Notes under the pieces: generated by a model | Told to the model about the DNA's origin: nothing | Databases searched by the model: none | What the model saw: only the letters and a program-made list of their open reading frames with translations | NCBI RefSeq assembly: GCF_001434975.1 | Contig: NZ_AZEL01000050.1 | Span: forward strand, 28,008-92,007 | Length of the DNA stretch: 64,000 bases | Direction: 5' to 3' | From: Lactobacillus gallinarum DSM 10532 = JCM 2011 | GTDB lineage: Bacteria; Bacillota; Bacilli; Lactobacillales; Lactobacillaceae | In this document: in pieces, positions 16,582 through 25,697 of the stretch | Layout: every line of letters begins with the position of its first letter | How positions within the stretch are numbered: position 1 is the first letter of the stretch | Translations under genes and position numbers: made by a program

Positions 16582-18290
16582 TACCGCACTTTAAGCATTA
16601 CAAGAAAGATATTTTTGCAGCCCTTGTTGCAATCATCGTTTCCGCCTTTGCAACATTATATCAACCGCGTTTGCTAGAAAATATTCAACGAGCAATTATG
16701 TTGGATCAAAAAGATATCGTTGTTCGCGACGGTATCATCTTAGTTGTATTAGGCATTGTAGCCATCATTTCGGGTGTCTTCAACGTTTACTATGCCGCTA
16801 GAATCGCACAAGGAGTGACTAGTGACTTACGTGAAGAAATCTATGCTAAGATCCAGAGTTTTTCTTTTGGTAATATTGAAAACTTTTCAGCGGGATCATT
16901 GACCACGCGTTTGATCAACGATATGAATCAGATCATGAACATGTTGATGCAACTCTTTATGCAATTGCTCAGAATGCCTATTTTAATTGTGGGATCTTTT
17001 ATTTTCTGTATTGTAATTATTCCACGTTTTTGGTGGGCAACTGTAATAATGGTGGCCTTGATCATTGGTTTTGGTATTTATGTTTTAAAACAAATGAACA
17101 GTTTGTTTGATAAATTTCAAAAAACAATGGATAAGATTTCGGGTCGAGCACAGGAAACTCTGCAAGGTGTACGAGTGGTAAAATCTTTTAATCAAGGTCC
17201 TCAAGAAATAAAGAAATTTAATCAGACTTCAGATCGTTTGAACAACTATAATATTGTGATTGGTTATTGGTTCTCTACGATTATGCCGGCCTTTCAACTT
17301 ATTGCGTATTTAGTAATTACGCTGGTAGTTTATCTAATTGGACAAGGTATTGCAGCTCATCCAACTGATGTAGCAGTCGTCAGTCCATTTGTTAACTACA
17401 TATTAACACTTCTGTGGACTATCATGATTGCCGGAATGACTATGATGCAATTTGCCAGAGGTAACATTTCCTTAGGCCGTATTAAAGAAATTTTGGATAC
17501 GGAACCGGATATTAAATTCAATGAAAATGCGTCTACTGATATATTAGGCAGTTCTGTTGAATTTGATCATGTCTCATTTACTTATCCTGATGGTGAAGAT
17601 GAAACTCTAAAAGATATTTCATTTAAGATCAAGCCAGGACAAATGGTTGGTATTGTTGGTGCTACAGGTTCAGGTAAATCAACCTTGGCGCAGCTAATTG
17701 CGCGTCTTTATGATCCAACCAAAGGTGAGGTTAAAATTGGTGGCCATAACTTGAAAGATGTTAATGAAACGGCTCTGCGTAAAACTGTAGCGTTTGTTTT
17801 GCAACGTGCGATTTTGTTCTCTGGCACGATCGCTTCTAATTTGCGTCAAGGAAATTCTAGAGCTAGAATGCATGAACTACAAAGAGCGGCCAATATGGCT
17901 CAAGCATCTGAGTTTATTGAGCGATATAATGATTCATTTGATCATGAGGTAGAAGAGCGGTCATCCAATTTCTCCGGTGGTCAAAAACAACGTCTTTCTA
18001 TTGCACGAGGATTAGTTGCTAAAACACCAATTTTAATTTTAGATGATTCCACTTCTGCACTTGATGCAGAATCTGAAAAGAAGGTGCAACAGGCCTTAGA
18101 ACATGAATTACCAGATACAACGACGTTTATTATTGCGCAAAAAATTGTGTCAGTTGTGCATGCAGACACGATTTTAGTTTTAGATGATGGTAAGCTGGTT
18201 GCTCAAGGCACTCATGCAGAATTATTGAAGACATCACCTGTTTACCAAGAAATCTTCAAGACACAAAAGGGCAAGAGAGGAGGAAAATAA
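16560..18290 (+). CDS. Heterodimeric ABC multidrug exporter, degenerate subunit (LmrC/BmrC-type)
   Basis: 576 aa: six-helix exporter membrane domain (about 15-300) fused to an ABC domain. Walker A is GATGSGKST (367-375) and the signature FSGGQ (471-475). Walker B is ILILDD (491-496) with Asp496 where the catalytic Glu should be. The switch position reads IIAQK (Gln527 instead of His). These substitutions mark the non-catalytic partner of heterodimeric exporters. The TAATG junction couples it to the second half at 18290. Together they would export hydrophobic drugs under MarR control. Confidence 0.9.
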   Translation: MQAFKILIPHFKHYKKDIFAALVAIIVSAFATLYQPRLLENIQRAIMLDQKDIVVRDGIILVVLGIVAIISGVFNVYYAARIAQGVTSDLREEIYAKIQSFSFGNIENFSAGSLTTRLINDMNQIMNMLMQLFMQLLRMPILIVGSFIFCIVIIPRFWWATVIMVALIIGFGIYVLKQMNSLFDKFQKTMDKISGRAQETLQGVRVVKSFNQGPQEIKKFNQTSDRLNNYNIVIGYWFSTIMPAFQLIAYLVITLVVYLIGQGIAAHPTDVAVVSPFVNYILTLLWTIMIAGMTMMQFARGNISLGRIKEILDTEPDIKFNENASTDILGSSVEFDHVSFTYPDGEDETLKDISFKIKPGQMVGIVGATGSGKSTLAQLIARLYDPTKGEVKIGGHNLKDVNETALRKTVAFVLQRAILFSGTIASNLRQGNSRARMHELQRAANMAQASEFIERYNDSFDHEVEERSSNFSGGQKQRLSIARGLVAKTPILILDDSTSALDAESEKKVQQALEHELPDTTTFIIAQKIVSVVHADTILVLDDGKLVAQGTHAELLKTSPVYQEIFKTQKGKRGGK

Positions 18291-20059
18291 TGAGTGATAC
18301 AAGAAAAGCTATTCGCTATTTTATTAAGTATCTAAAACCATATAAAAAAGGCATTGCTATTGTAATTCTTCTATCTTTGCTATCAAGTGGTGCACAAGTA
18401 ATTGCTCCAACGTTTTTAGGCCGTGCTGTGACTGATTTGACTAACTATTTAGCCGATTTAAAGAAAGGCACAGCTAGTTTAAATACGTTTTATAGTGCAT
18501 TATGGTCAATGCTCTTGTTCTACGTTCTAAGTCAAGTTGCAATTTTCATCGCATGGATGGTTATGTCCAAATTCAATGCAGATTCAACTAACGATATGCG
18601 TGAAAATTTATTTGCTAAGTTTCAACGTATGTTAGTGCGCTATTTTGACACGCATCAAGATGGTAAGCTACTTTCTTTATTTACTTCCGATTTGGATAAT
18701 ATCTTTAACGCAATGAACAACGCCATCTTTGAAATTATTTCCCAAGGAATAATGTTCATTGGGACGATTGTCATCATGTTTATGGTCAACCAACAACTTG
18801 CTTGGACTACAATTGCGACCACACCATTAATCCTGATTGTTAGTGTATTAATCATGAAAAAGGCTCGCATTTATCTTGATAAACAACAAGATGAAATCGG
18901 AGATTTGAATGGTTATATTACTGAGCAGATTAATGGTGAAAAAATCATTATTACCAATGATTTAAGAAAAGAATCTATAGAAAACTTTAAGACCTATAAC
19001 AACCGAGTTCGAAATGCTATGTTTAAGGGACAATTTTACTCAGGCATTCTTTTTCCATTAATGAACGGACTAAATTTGCTTAACTTAGCCATTGTTATCG
19101 CGATGGGAGCTTGGATGATTATTTCCGGTCAAGTTAGTCAAGCAATCGGTTTGGGCTTAATTGTAACTTTTGTGGAATATTCGCAGACTTATTTCCAACC
19201 ATTAACCCAAATTACTTCTATTTATTCTATGATTCAGTTGGCGTTAACAGGTGCTAGAAGATTGGCAACGGTTGAAGAACAAAAAGACGAAGATGCAGTG
19301 CCAAATGGTAAAAAGATTAACGGTTTGCAAAAAGCTGTTAAATTAGAGAATGTCCATTTTGGCTATGATGAAAATAAAGAAATCTTGCATGGAGTTAACA
19401 TTTCAGTAAATAAGGGTCAATCTGTTGCCGTAGTTGGACCAACCGGATCAGGAAAGACTACGATCATGAATCTGCTTAATCGTTTTTATGATGTTAACTC
19501 AGGTAAGGTAACCTTCGACGGGGTCGATGTGCGTGATATTCAGCTTGAATCGTTACGGAATAATATCGGCATTGTATTACAGGATTCTGTTTTGTTTACT
19601 GGTACAATTGCAGATAATATTCGTTACGGTAAACCAAACGCGTTGATGGATGAAGTAATTAGTGCCGCAAAACAGGCAGATATTCATGACTTCATTGAAA
19701 GTTTACCGGATGGTTATGAAACCAAGGTGAATGATAGTAGTTCTGTCTTTTCAACAGGACAAAAGCAATTAATTTCAATTGCACGGACTATTTTGATTAA
19801 TCCCGATTTCCTGATTTTGGATGAGGCTACTTCGAATGTGGATACGGTAACCGAAGAAAAGATTCAACAGGCGATGGATGCGGTAATTGCCGGTCGGACT
19901 AGCTTTGTAATTGCACATAGACTAAAGACAATCTTAAATTCTGATAAGATTGTTGTACTCAAAGATGGTAATGTAATTGAGTCAGGAAGTCATGAAGATT
20001 TATTAAAAGAAAAAGGTTTTTATTACAAACTTTATACTGACCAAATGGCATTTGATTAA
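18290..20059 (+). CDS. Heterodimeric ABC multidrug exporter, catalytic subunit (LmrD/BmrD-type)
   Basis: 589 aa: six-helix exporter domain plus ABC domain. Walker A is GPTGSGKTT (383-391). Walker B is LILDE, with catalytic Glu512 intact, and His543 lies in VIAHRL. The signature is altered to FSTGQ (487-491). This is the reciprocal of the preceding protein, so the pair makes one hydrolysing and one degenerate ATP site, as known for LmrCD, BmrCD and TM287/288. The start overlaps the partner's stop by one base. The ATG follows AGAGGAGG. Confidence 0.9.
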   Translation: MSDTRKAIRYFIKYLKPYKKGIAIVILLSLLSSGAQVIAPTFLGRAVTDLTNYLADLKKGTASLNTFYSALWSMLLFYVLSQVAIFIAWMVMSKFNADSTNDMRENLFAKFQRMLVRYFDTHQDGKLLSLFTSDLDNIFNAMNNAIFEIISQGIMFIGTIVIMFMVNQQLAWTTIATTPLILIVSVLIMKKARIYLDKQQDEIGDLNGYITEQINGEKIIITNDLRKESIENFKTYNNRVRNAMFKGQFYSGILFPLMNGLNLLNLAIVIAMGAWMIISGQVSQAIGLGLIVTFVEYSQTYFQPLTQITSIYSMIQLALTGARRLATVEEQKDEDAVPNGKKINGLQKAVKLENVHFGYDENKEILHGVNISVNKGQSVAVVGPTGSGKTTIMNLLNRFYDVNSGKVTFDGVDVRDIQLESLRNNIGIVLQDSVLFTGTIADNIRYGKPNALMDEVISAAKQADIHDFIESLPDGYETKVNDSSSVFSTGQKQLISIARTILINPDFLILDEATSNVDTVTEEKIQQAMDAVIAGRTSFVIAHRLKTILNSDKIVVLKDGNVIESGSHEDLLKEKGFYYKLYTDQMAFD

Positions 20060-20061
20060 TG

Positions 20062-20070
20062 TGGTATACT
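20062..20070 (+). promoter_or_regulatory. Extended -10 promoter of the TPP leader
   Basis: TGGTATACT is an extended -10 element (TGn-TATACT) located just after the stop codon of the ABC gene and about 20 bp before the riboswitch. No good -35 is visible. Confidence 0.5.
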
Positions 20071-20087
20071 GACAATAGTTGAATAAA

Positions 20088-20170
20088 AAAGTCACTAGGG
20101 GTGCTGAAAGGCTGAGACATACCCTTGAACCTGAACAAGGTAATACTTGCGTTAAGGAAAGTGCGATGAA
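20088..20170 (+). promoter_or_regulatory. TPP riboswitch (THI element)
   Basis: The conserved core is readable in order: ACTAGGGGTGCT, GCTGAGA, ACCCTTGAACCTGA (pyrophosphate and pyrimidine sensor helices) and AAGGTAATACTTGCG, ending AGGAAAGTG. Thiamine pyrophosphate binding should stabilise the terminator just downstream and shut off ykoE. The identity is supported both by motif order and by the gene it precedes. Confidence 0.95.
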
Positions 20171-20183
20171 ATCGATTATCTTT

Positions 20184-20223
20184 GTGCTCCTACTGACTGT
20201 AATAGTTAGTTAGGAGCATTTTT
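20184..20223 (+). terminator. Riboswitch-controlled terminator that also contains the ykoE SD
   Basis: Stem GCTCCTACTGAC / GTTAGTTAGGAGC followed by ATTTTT. The 3' arm includes GGAG (20213-20216), 7 nt before ATG 20224. The hairpin therefore ends transcription and also buries the ribosome binding site. Confidence 0.8.
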
Positions 20224-20802
20224 ATGTTTACACGATCAGCAAAGTGGAATGTTAAATCAATTATTTTAGTTGCCTTAATTGGGATCATTATGGGAGTTAT
20301 CTACACTTATGGTTTTAATAATGTGTATAACTTGGTTAAACTTAGCTTTTTACCGACTGGATATGCACCGGTTGTGGACAATATCTTTACTGGACTCTGG
20401 TATATGGCTGCACCACTTGCAATGTATTTTGTCCCTACGGTAGGCTCAGGTACGATTGGTGAATTATTAGCGGCAACAGTTGAGATGGCAATTGGTGGCC
20501 AATGGGGTGTTCTGACTATTTTTGAAGGGTTAATTCAGGGTGCTACAAATGAAATTGGCTTTTTCCCTAAAAAAGAACGTTATGAAAGATTTTCTTGGAA
20601 GAGCGTTTTAACAGGAGCCTTCTTTGCTAACTTAGGTGGTTTTATTCCATCATATTTCTTATTTGGATGGAGTCATTATAGTGTCAACTTGCAGATCGCA
20701 ATGTTCATTACTAGCATGATTTCAGCCCTTCTTTTTGATGGAGTACTAGTAAAATTAATTACTAATTTGTTTGATAAAACATTAAAGCCGAGAATCAAAT
20801 AA
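20224..20802 (+). CDS. ykoE: ECF transporter S component for a thiamine precursor (YkoE family)
   Basis: 192 aa, about six membrane segments. It matches the YkoE family, substrate-binding subunits thought to bring in hydroxymethylpyrimidine or related thiamine precursors. Conserved features are the early VALIGIIMGVIYTYGFN helix, the GSGTIGELLAATVEMAIGGQWG loop and GLIQGATNEIGFFPKK. The TPP riboswitch directly upstream supports the vitamin B1 role. No ykoDC ATPase/transmembrane genes follow, so it must use ECF subunits encoded elsewhere. A broken MFS gene lies 48 bp downstream. Confidence 0.92.
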   Translation: MFTRSAKWNVKSIILVALIGIIMGVIYTYGFNNVYNLVKLSFLPTGYAPVVDNIFTGLWYMAAPLAMYFVPTVGSGTIGELLAATVEMAIGGQWGVLTIFEGLIQGATNEIGFFPKKERYERFSWKSVLTGAFFANLGGFIPSYFLFGWSHYSVNLQIAMFITSMISALLFDGVLVKLITNLFDKTLKPRIK

Positions 20803-20850
20803 GCCTTATCTAAAACGTATATACTGAATTAATAATGGGTGAGTGCTAAA

Positions 20851-22817
20851 ATGAATATGGATATGCGTATACGTTTTCATGAAAAGAAGGGTTTTTTGAC
20901 TCGACGAACAAGTGAAGAAAAGGAAGAAGAAGCGGAAGCGATAAAAAATTGGAATCCGCGATATCGTAAAAATGTCATTATTTATTTATGGATTTATGGT
21001 ATTTTAGGCGCAGTTACTGGTATTACTAATGATGCTGCACTTTCTTACTATAAGATTGTTGCGCCACACTTAATTTCAGGACTTAATATTTTTAATGCCG
21101 CAACGGCGATCCTGATGTCTTTAATGATTGCTACTGTTCACAAATATGGTTATAGAAATATCTTATTGGTATTGCCACCAATGACTGCTATTTTTATGGC
21201 CTTAACTTGTGTGACTACCAATCAAATTATCATTATGATTGCATATACGATTTCATGGACCGCAATTGGGGTTTATGACTTAATGTATCCGTTGATGTGG
21301 ACTTCATATGTACCAGGGAAGATTAGAACTAAAATGTTCTCTGTCGTTATGATTGTAAACTTGATTACTCAAACGATCTGTACTTTCTTTGGTGGAAAAG
21401 CAGTTGTTTGGTTCTTTAGTTTACTTCAAGGTACTTCATATCGGGATGCATCTATTGCATCAGGACGGCCAGAATTAATGCACGGCCAAGTATTAGCAAA
21501 CTATACTAATGCTTATCGGATTTTGCTCGTTATTACCGCCGCTGTAACGATGTTAGCCTTCATTTTAGCTTTATTCATTCATGATGTACCACGAGACTAT
21601 CGTTCAGAAACAAGTGAAGAAAGTACCACACCCGCTCAAAAAACTGCAATGTACAAAAAGTTGCTTAATAAACGAACCATTATGTGGATTGTTTATATTG
21701 CGGGTGTACAACTTGGTGCGAGATTGATCGCTGTCTATGTGCCAATCTATTTAAATAATTATTTGCATATTCCACGTGACGTATCTTCTTCGGCAATTGG
21801 AGTTTATGATTTAATGTACCCACTGCTGTGAACATCTTATGTTCCTAGCAAAATAAGAACGAAAATGTTTACTGTAGTTATGGTGGTTAACTTAATCGCT
21901 GAAAGTATCATGATGTTTATTGGTGGTAAAGCCGTTGTATTTATTTTTAGTAAATTACAAAGTATCAGTTATCAGACAGCTTCAAATTTGTCAGCCGATT
22001 CAAATGCAATGAAAGGGGCAATGCTTTCAAATTATATTAGCGCGTATAAATGGGTAAATATTATTACAGCTGTGATTACCTTTATGCCTTTGTTCTCGCT
22101 TTATTTATTAAAGATAAGCCAATTGATTATCGTTCAACTGAAAGTAAAGATAAAAAAGAAACATTGCAGCAGAAAATGACAACTTACAAACGACGCGTTA
22201 ACTATAAAACGGTTGTCTGGGTACTTTATTTATGTGCTGTCCAATTAGGTGCTGGATTGTTTATCCAATACGTGCCAATTTATTTGAATAATATTTTACA
22301 TATTCCACGGGGAATAACTTCAACTATTAATACGTTACAAACCGTTGCCATCTTTGTAGGTTACTTCTTTGCACCTTATTTGGCTAAGAAGTTAGGTTCA
22401 ATTATGACGATTGCGATCAGTACAATCATTTGTGCACCATTAATGTTAGTAATGGCCAATGCCAAGATGCTCGGAACGGGTGCCGCTTTATTTGCAGTTG
22501 TAGGCACAATTTTATTCTTCCGTTCAGGCCTTGCAAATTCCTCTATGCCTGTACAACAAGAAGTACAAATGATTTTAGTAGATAAGGATATGCGTCCTGC
22601 TTTTAGTGCGGTAATTGAAATTGCATTGTCAGTTGTTGGCGTCATCGATGGATTATTTACTGAATTCTATCTTTTGAAGACGCAACAAGGTTATGCCAAT
22701 GCTTATATTATTGCGGCTGCATTATATATTGTGTCAGGAATTGTATTGATTCTCGTATTTGCTAAAAAGTATAATCGGATTTTGCGTGATAGTCATGCAT
22801 CTGAAGAATCCAAATAA
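20851..22817 (+). pseudogene. Chimeric MFS transporter pseudogene from two tandem paralogues
   Basis: The frame opens as a normal 12-helix MFS protein, from ATG 20851 to the text NNYLHIPRDVSSS near 21790. It then jumps back to an internal segment, AIGVYDLMYPLL, already present near 21265 as AIGVYDLMYPLMW. From there a second, diverged copy runs to the end (HIPRGITSTINTLQ... 22290-22817). Gene A has thus lost its end, gene B its beginning. In addition the Trp codon after MYPLL is TGA (21829-21831), and a one-base loss near 22086 shifts the frame (ITFM | AFVLALFIKDKP). It follows ykoE under the TPP riboswitch, so the ancestors may have been thiamine-related transporters. It cannot make a functional protein. 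Confidence 0.85.
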
Positions 22818-22825
22818 TAAAAAAA

Positions 22826-22855
22826 TAAAAAATGGAGCTTAGCCCCATTTTTTTA
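22826..22855. terminator. Terminator between the MFS pseudogene and udk
   Basis: AAAAAATGG / CCATTTTTTT with a GC-rich loop; it can act in both directions between convergent genes. Confidence 0.65.
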
Positions 22856-23491
22856 TTGGTTTAAAACTGATTGTAATTTAGTAGTAAGCATGTCGATTGC
22901 CACATCATTTTCTCCGCCTTCTGGCACAATGATGTCAGCGTAACGCTTAGTTGGTTCGATAAATTGATTGTACATTGGTTTTACCGTACCAAGGTATTGG
23001 TTGATAACTGAATCAAGTGAACGGCCGCGTTCCTTCATGTCACGTTCAAGACGACGGATAAAACGAATGTCGTCATCAGTATCAACGTAAACCTTGATAT
23101 CCATTAAGTTACGGATGTCTTCGTTAAATAAAACTAAGATACCTTCTAGAATAATGATGTCGGCAGGTTCAACGTGAATGGTTTCATCACTTCTTGTGTG
23201 AGCAGTGAAATCATAAGTTGGCATTTCAATTGGCTTTCTGTGCATCAATTGATTAAGTTGTGCTTCAAGCAGTGGCATATCAAAAGCGTCAGGGTGATCG
23301 TAGTTGATCTTCATCCTTTCTTCCATTGATATGCCGGTGTTGTCTTTATAATATGAATCCTGCGTCATGATCATAATGCGGTCATGATCATTGTCGTTAA
23401 TGTTGTCTGCAATCTCGTGGGCAATGGTAGTTTTGCCACTTCCTGAACCACCAGCAATTCCGATAATAACGGGTTTTTCAAGTTTTCCCAT
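22853..23491 (-). CDS. udk: Uridine kinase
   Basis: 212 aa, standard length. Phosphorylates uridine or cytidine to UMP or CMP in pyrimidine salvage. Walker A is GGSGSGKT (14-21). QDSYYKD and the nucleoside-binding segment [12 protein letters not shown] follow. [10 protein letters not shown] and [16 protein letters not shown] (LID/arginine region) complete the family pattern. The start is ATG 23491 with SD AAGGAG; a frame from 23527 would add an unconserved leader. Monocistronic. It fits with pyrR-uraA and the nucleoside hydrolase in the same window. Confidence 0.95.
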   Translation of the reverse strand: MGKLEKPVIIGIAGGSGSGKTTIAHEIADNINDNDHDRIMIMTQDSYYKDNTGISMEERMKINYDHPDAFDMPLLEAQLNQLMHRKPIEMPTYDFTAHTRSDETIHVEPADIIILEGILVLFNEDIRNLMDIKVYVDTDDDIRFIRRLERDMKERGRSLDSVINQYLGTVKPMYNQFIEPTKRYADIIVPEGGENDVAIDMLTTKLQSVLNQ

Positions 23492-23639
23492 AGATAACTC
23501 CTTTATTTTTCTACATATCAATAACATTTTAAAGCATTTTCCGAATATTAACAGTAAAAATTTGCATTAAAAACGGATTCATCCGTAAATGTAAAAATAT
23601 TACTTGCTTTTTTAAGCAAAATACTGTTAAATACATATA

Positions 23640-23912
23640 AAGAAATTAAAAAGCTATGAAAAAGAAGAGTAGATAGTCCATTCTTACAGTGAGTTGGCGT
23701 TAGTGGGAAGCCAGTAGACCCTGAATTATTGAATAACACTTTTAGCAGCTCGCCGAACTAACAATTCTTATAGTAGGTTGAGACGTCTCCGGTACGTTAC
23801 CACGCCGGTAAAGCATGAGTGTGCTTTATGAGGAGGTCTATTTTTGATAGACAATTTGGGTGGTACCGCGGAAAGCTTTCGTCCCTGCACAAGGGATGAA
23901 GGCTTTTTTTAT
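23640..23912 (+). promoter_or_regulatory. T-box leader, likely Asn-tRNA responsive
   Basis: The T-box sequence GGGTGGTACCGCGG is at 23858-23871, followed by the terminator GCTTTCGTCCCT/AGGGATGAAGGC-TTTTTTT (23875-23911). Stem I is present: AGTA on its 5' side (near 23668) and GAA-T-AAC-A on the 3' side (23731-23738). That is the usual specifier-loop geometry, pointing to AAC (Asn) at 23735-23737. Stem III TAAAGCA/TGCTTTA is visible near 23810-23830. The downstream genes encode a polar amino acid importer, consistent with starvation-induced uptake. The specifier reading is inference. Confidence 0.9.
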
Positions 23913-24129
23913 ACTCAAAAGAGCCATAGTCATTTCTTGGAACAAATTCGTAAAAAAGCTAAATTGAAATTGCTTTCATTCGGCAATTAAAAGATATTTT
24001 TGCTCAAAAGCGAATAAAAATAGCAAATTTATGTACAAATGTATCATTTTAGCTTGAATATAGGTTTAGTTTTGCCTTAAAAAAAGGTAGAATAATATTA
24101 TTACAAAAAATGGAGGAAAGATAGAAACC
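23913..24129 (+). promoter_or_regulatory. 217-bp gap between the T-box and the importer, with a possible second promoter
   Basis: AT-rich, no ORF. TTGCCT (24072-24077) with TATTAT (24096-24101) at 18 bp is a candidate second promoter, which would allow T-box-independent expression. ATGGAGGAAAG is the SD of the ATPase gene. Nothing else recognisable is present. Confidence 0.4.
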
Positions 24130-24870
24130 ATGACAGCAATTATTGAATTTAAGCATGTTGACAAATACTACGGAAAACTTCATGCATTGAAAGATATTAA
24201 CTTGAAAATTGATGAAGGCCAAGTGGTTTCAATTATTGGTCCATCAGGCTCTGGTAAGAGTACTTTAATTAGAACAATGAACGGCTTAGAACCAATCAAC
24301 AGTGGACAACTTATTGTGACTGGTCATGACTTAGCCGATAAAAAGACAGACATTAACAAGATTCGTAAAAACGTCGGCATGGTGTTCCAACACTTCAATC
24401 TTTACAACAACCACACCGTACTTGAAAATGTTATGCTCGCTCCTAAGATCGTTTTGAAGCGTCCAGACGACGAAAACCGTAAGATTGCCATGCAATACCT
24501 TGAAAGAGTAGGTATGGCTGATAAGATCAATTCTTACCCACGTCAATTGTCAGGTGGTCAACAACAACGTGTTGCCATCGCTAGATCACTTGCCATGGAT
24601 CCAAAAGTTATTTTGTTTGACGAACCAACTAGTGCCTTGGACCCAGAAATGATCGAAGATGTTCTTGAAGTTATGCGCTATGTTGCTGAACAAGGTATCA
24701 CTATGGTTGTGGTTACTCACGAAATGGGCTTTGCTAGAAAAGTAAGTAATCGTTTGATCTTCTTTGATCAAGGTCACATTTTAGAAGACCGTGATCCAGG
24801 TGAATTCTTCGATCATCCAAATACTGAACGTGCACGTCAATTCTTAAGCAAGATTATTTCTAAAGACTAA
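24130..24870 (+). CDS. Amino acid ABC transporter ATP-binding protein (GlnQ type)
   Basis: 246 aa, the ATPase of a polar amino acid importer. Walker A is GPSGSGKST (37-45). It also has the Q-loop FQHFNLYNN, signature LSGGQQQR, Walker B VILFDEPTSALD and the switch His in VVTHEMGFARK, which is typical of the GlnQ/HisP branch. First gene of the operon ATPase, binding protein, permease, permease. The T-box lies 217 bp upstream. Cytoplasmic, attached to the two permeases. Confidence 0.93.
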   Translation: MTAIIEFKHVDKYYGKLHALKDINLKIDEGQVVSIIGPSGSGKSTLIRTMNGLEPINSGQLIVTGHDLADKKTDINKIRKNVGMVFQHFNLYNNHTVLENVMLAPKIVLKRPDDENRKIAMQYLERVGMADKINSYPRQLSGGQQQRVAIARSLAMDPKVILFDEPTSALDPEMIEDVLEVMRYVAEQGITMVVVTHEMGFARKVSNRLIFFDQGHILEDRDPGEFFDHPNTERARQFLSKIISKD

Positions 24871-24881
24871 GGTGGCGTGCC

Positions 24882-25697
24882 ATGAAAAAATTAAGAAAAT
24901 ATCTTTTCTTACCTTTACTAGTGCTGCTGGCTTTCACTTTATCAGCCTGTGGCCATAAGGATCAGAATGTTTACCAAAAGGTAGAAGCAAATAAGCATAT
25001 TGTTTGGGGCGTTAGAGCAGATACCAGATTGTTTGGTTTGACCAACGTTAAGACCGGTAAGATTGAAGGTTTTGAAATGGACCTGGCTAAGGCTTTAACT
25101 AAGCAAATGTTAGGTAAAAAGGGTACTGCAAGTTTTGTTACTACTACTGCCAACACTAGAATTCCACTTCTTAAAAACGGTAACGTGGACGCGGTTTTAG
25201 CAACTATGACCATTACGCCAGAGCGTGCTAAACAAGTAACCTTCAGTAAGCCATACTTCCCAGCTGGTTCATCTTTGCTTGTACCCAACAATAGCAAAAT
25301 TACCAACGTTAAAGATTTGAATAATAAAACTGTACTTGCCGTAAAAGGAACTACTGCAGTTGATGATGTGCATAAGTCAGCACCAAAGGCACGTGTGCTT
25401 CAATATGATGACTATGGTCAAGCGATGTCAGCACTTAAGGCTAACCAAGGTGTGGCTTTGACTACTGATAATGGTCTTCTTGCTGGTATCGCCCAAGAAA
25501 ACAAGGGCTACAAGTTAGTCGGCGGTGTTTATAGTGATGCTCCTTATGGTATCGCTGTTGACAAGGGTCAAACTGACATGGCAAATCACATTGACAAGGC
25601 TCTTAAGCAGCTTCAAGCAAATGGTACTTACAACCGTTTGCTCAAGAAGTGGTTCGCAGGAATTCCTGGTTTTAGTCTTAAGGGGGTATTGAAATAA
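24882..25697 (+). CDS. Amino acid ABC transporter substrate-binding lipoprotein
   Basis: 271 aa. Signal peptide with lipobox LSAC (Cys23), then a PBP-II polar amino acid binding domain (VDAVLATMTITPERAKQVTFSKPYFPAGSS; NGTYNRLLKKWFAGIPGF at the end). It is 11 bp behind the ATPase and its stop overlaps the first permease start (TAATG). It is clearly paralogous to the orphan lipoprotein at 15159-15977. The T-box specifier suggests asparagine; glutamine, glutamate or aspartate are alternatives. Confidence 0.93.
   Translation: MKKLRKYLFLPLLVLLAFTLSACGHKDQNVYQKVEANKHIVWGVRADTRLFGLTNVKTGKIEGFEMDLAKALTKQMLGKKGTASFVTTTANTRIPLLKNGNVDAVLATMTITPERAKQVTFSKPYFPAGSSLLVPNNSKITNVKDLNNKTVLAVKGTTAVDDVHKSAPKARVLQYDDYGQAMSALKANQGVALTTDNGLLAGIAQENKGYKLVGGVYSDAPYGIAVDKGQTDMANHIDKALKQLQANGTYNRLLKKWFAGIPGFSLKGVLK

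Noticed and set aside
21829-21831. TGA as selenocysteine or programmed readthrough codon in the MFS gene.
   Set aside because: It replaces Trp of a membrane motif, a chimeric junction lies 30 bp upstream, and a frameshift follows; decay explains all three.
23548-23739. 63-aa minus-strand ORF upstream of udk.
   Set aside because: It is antisense to T-box stem I and has no SD or protein-like composition.
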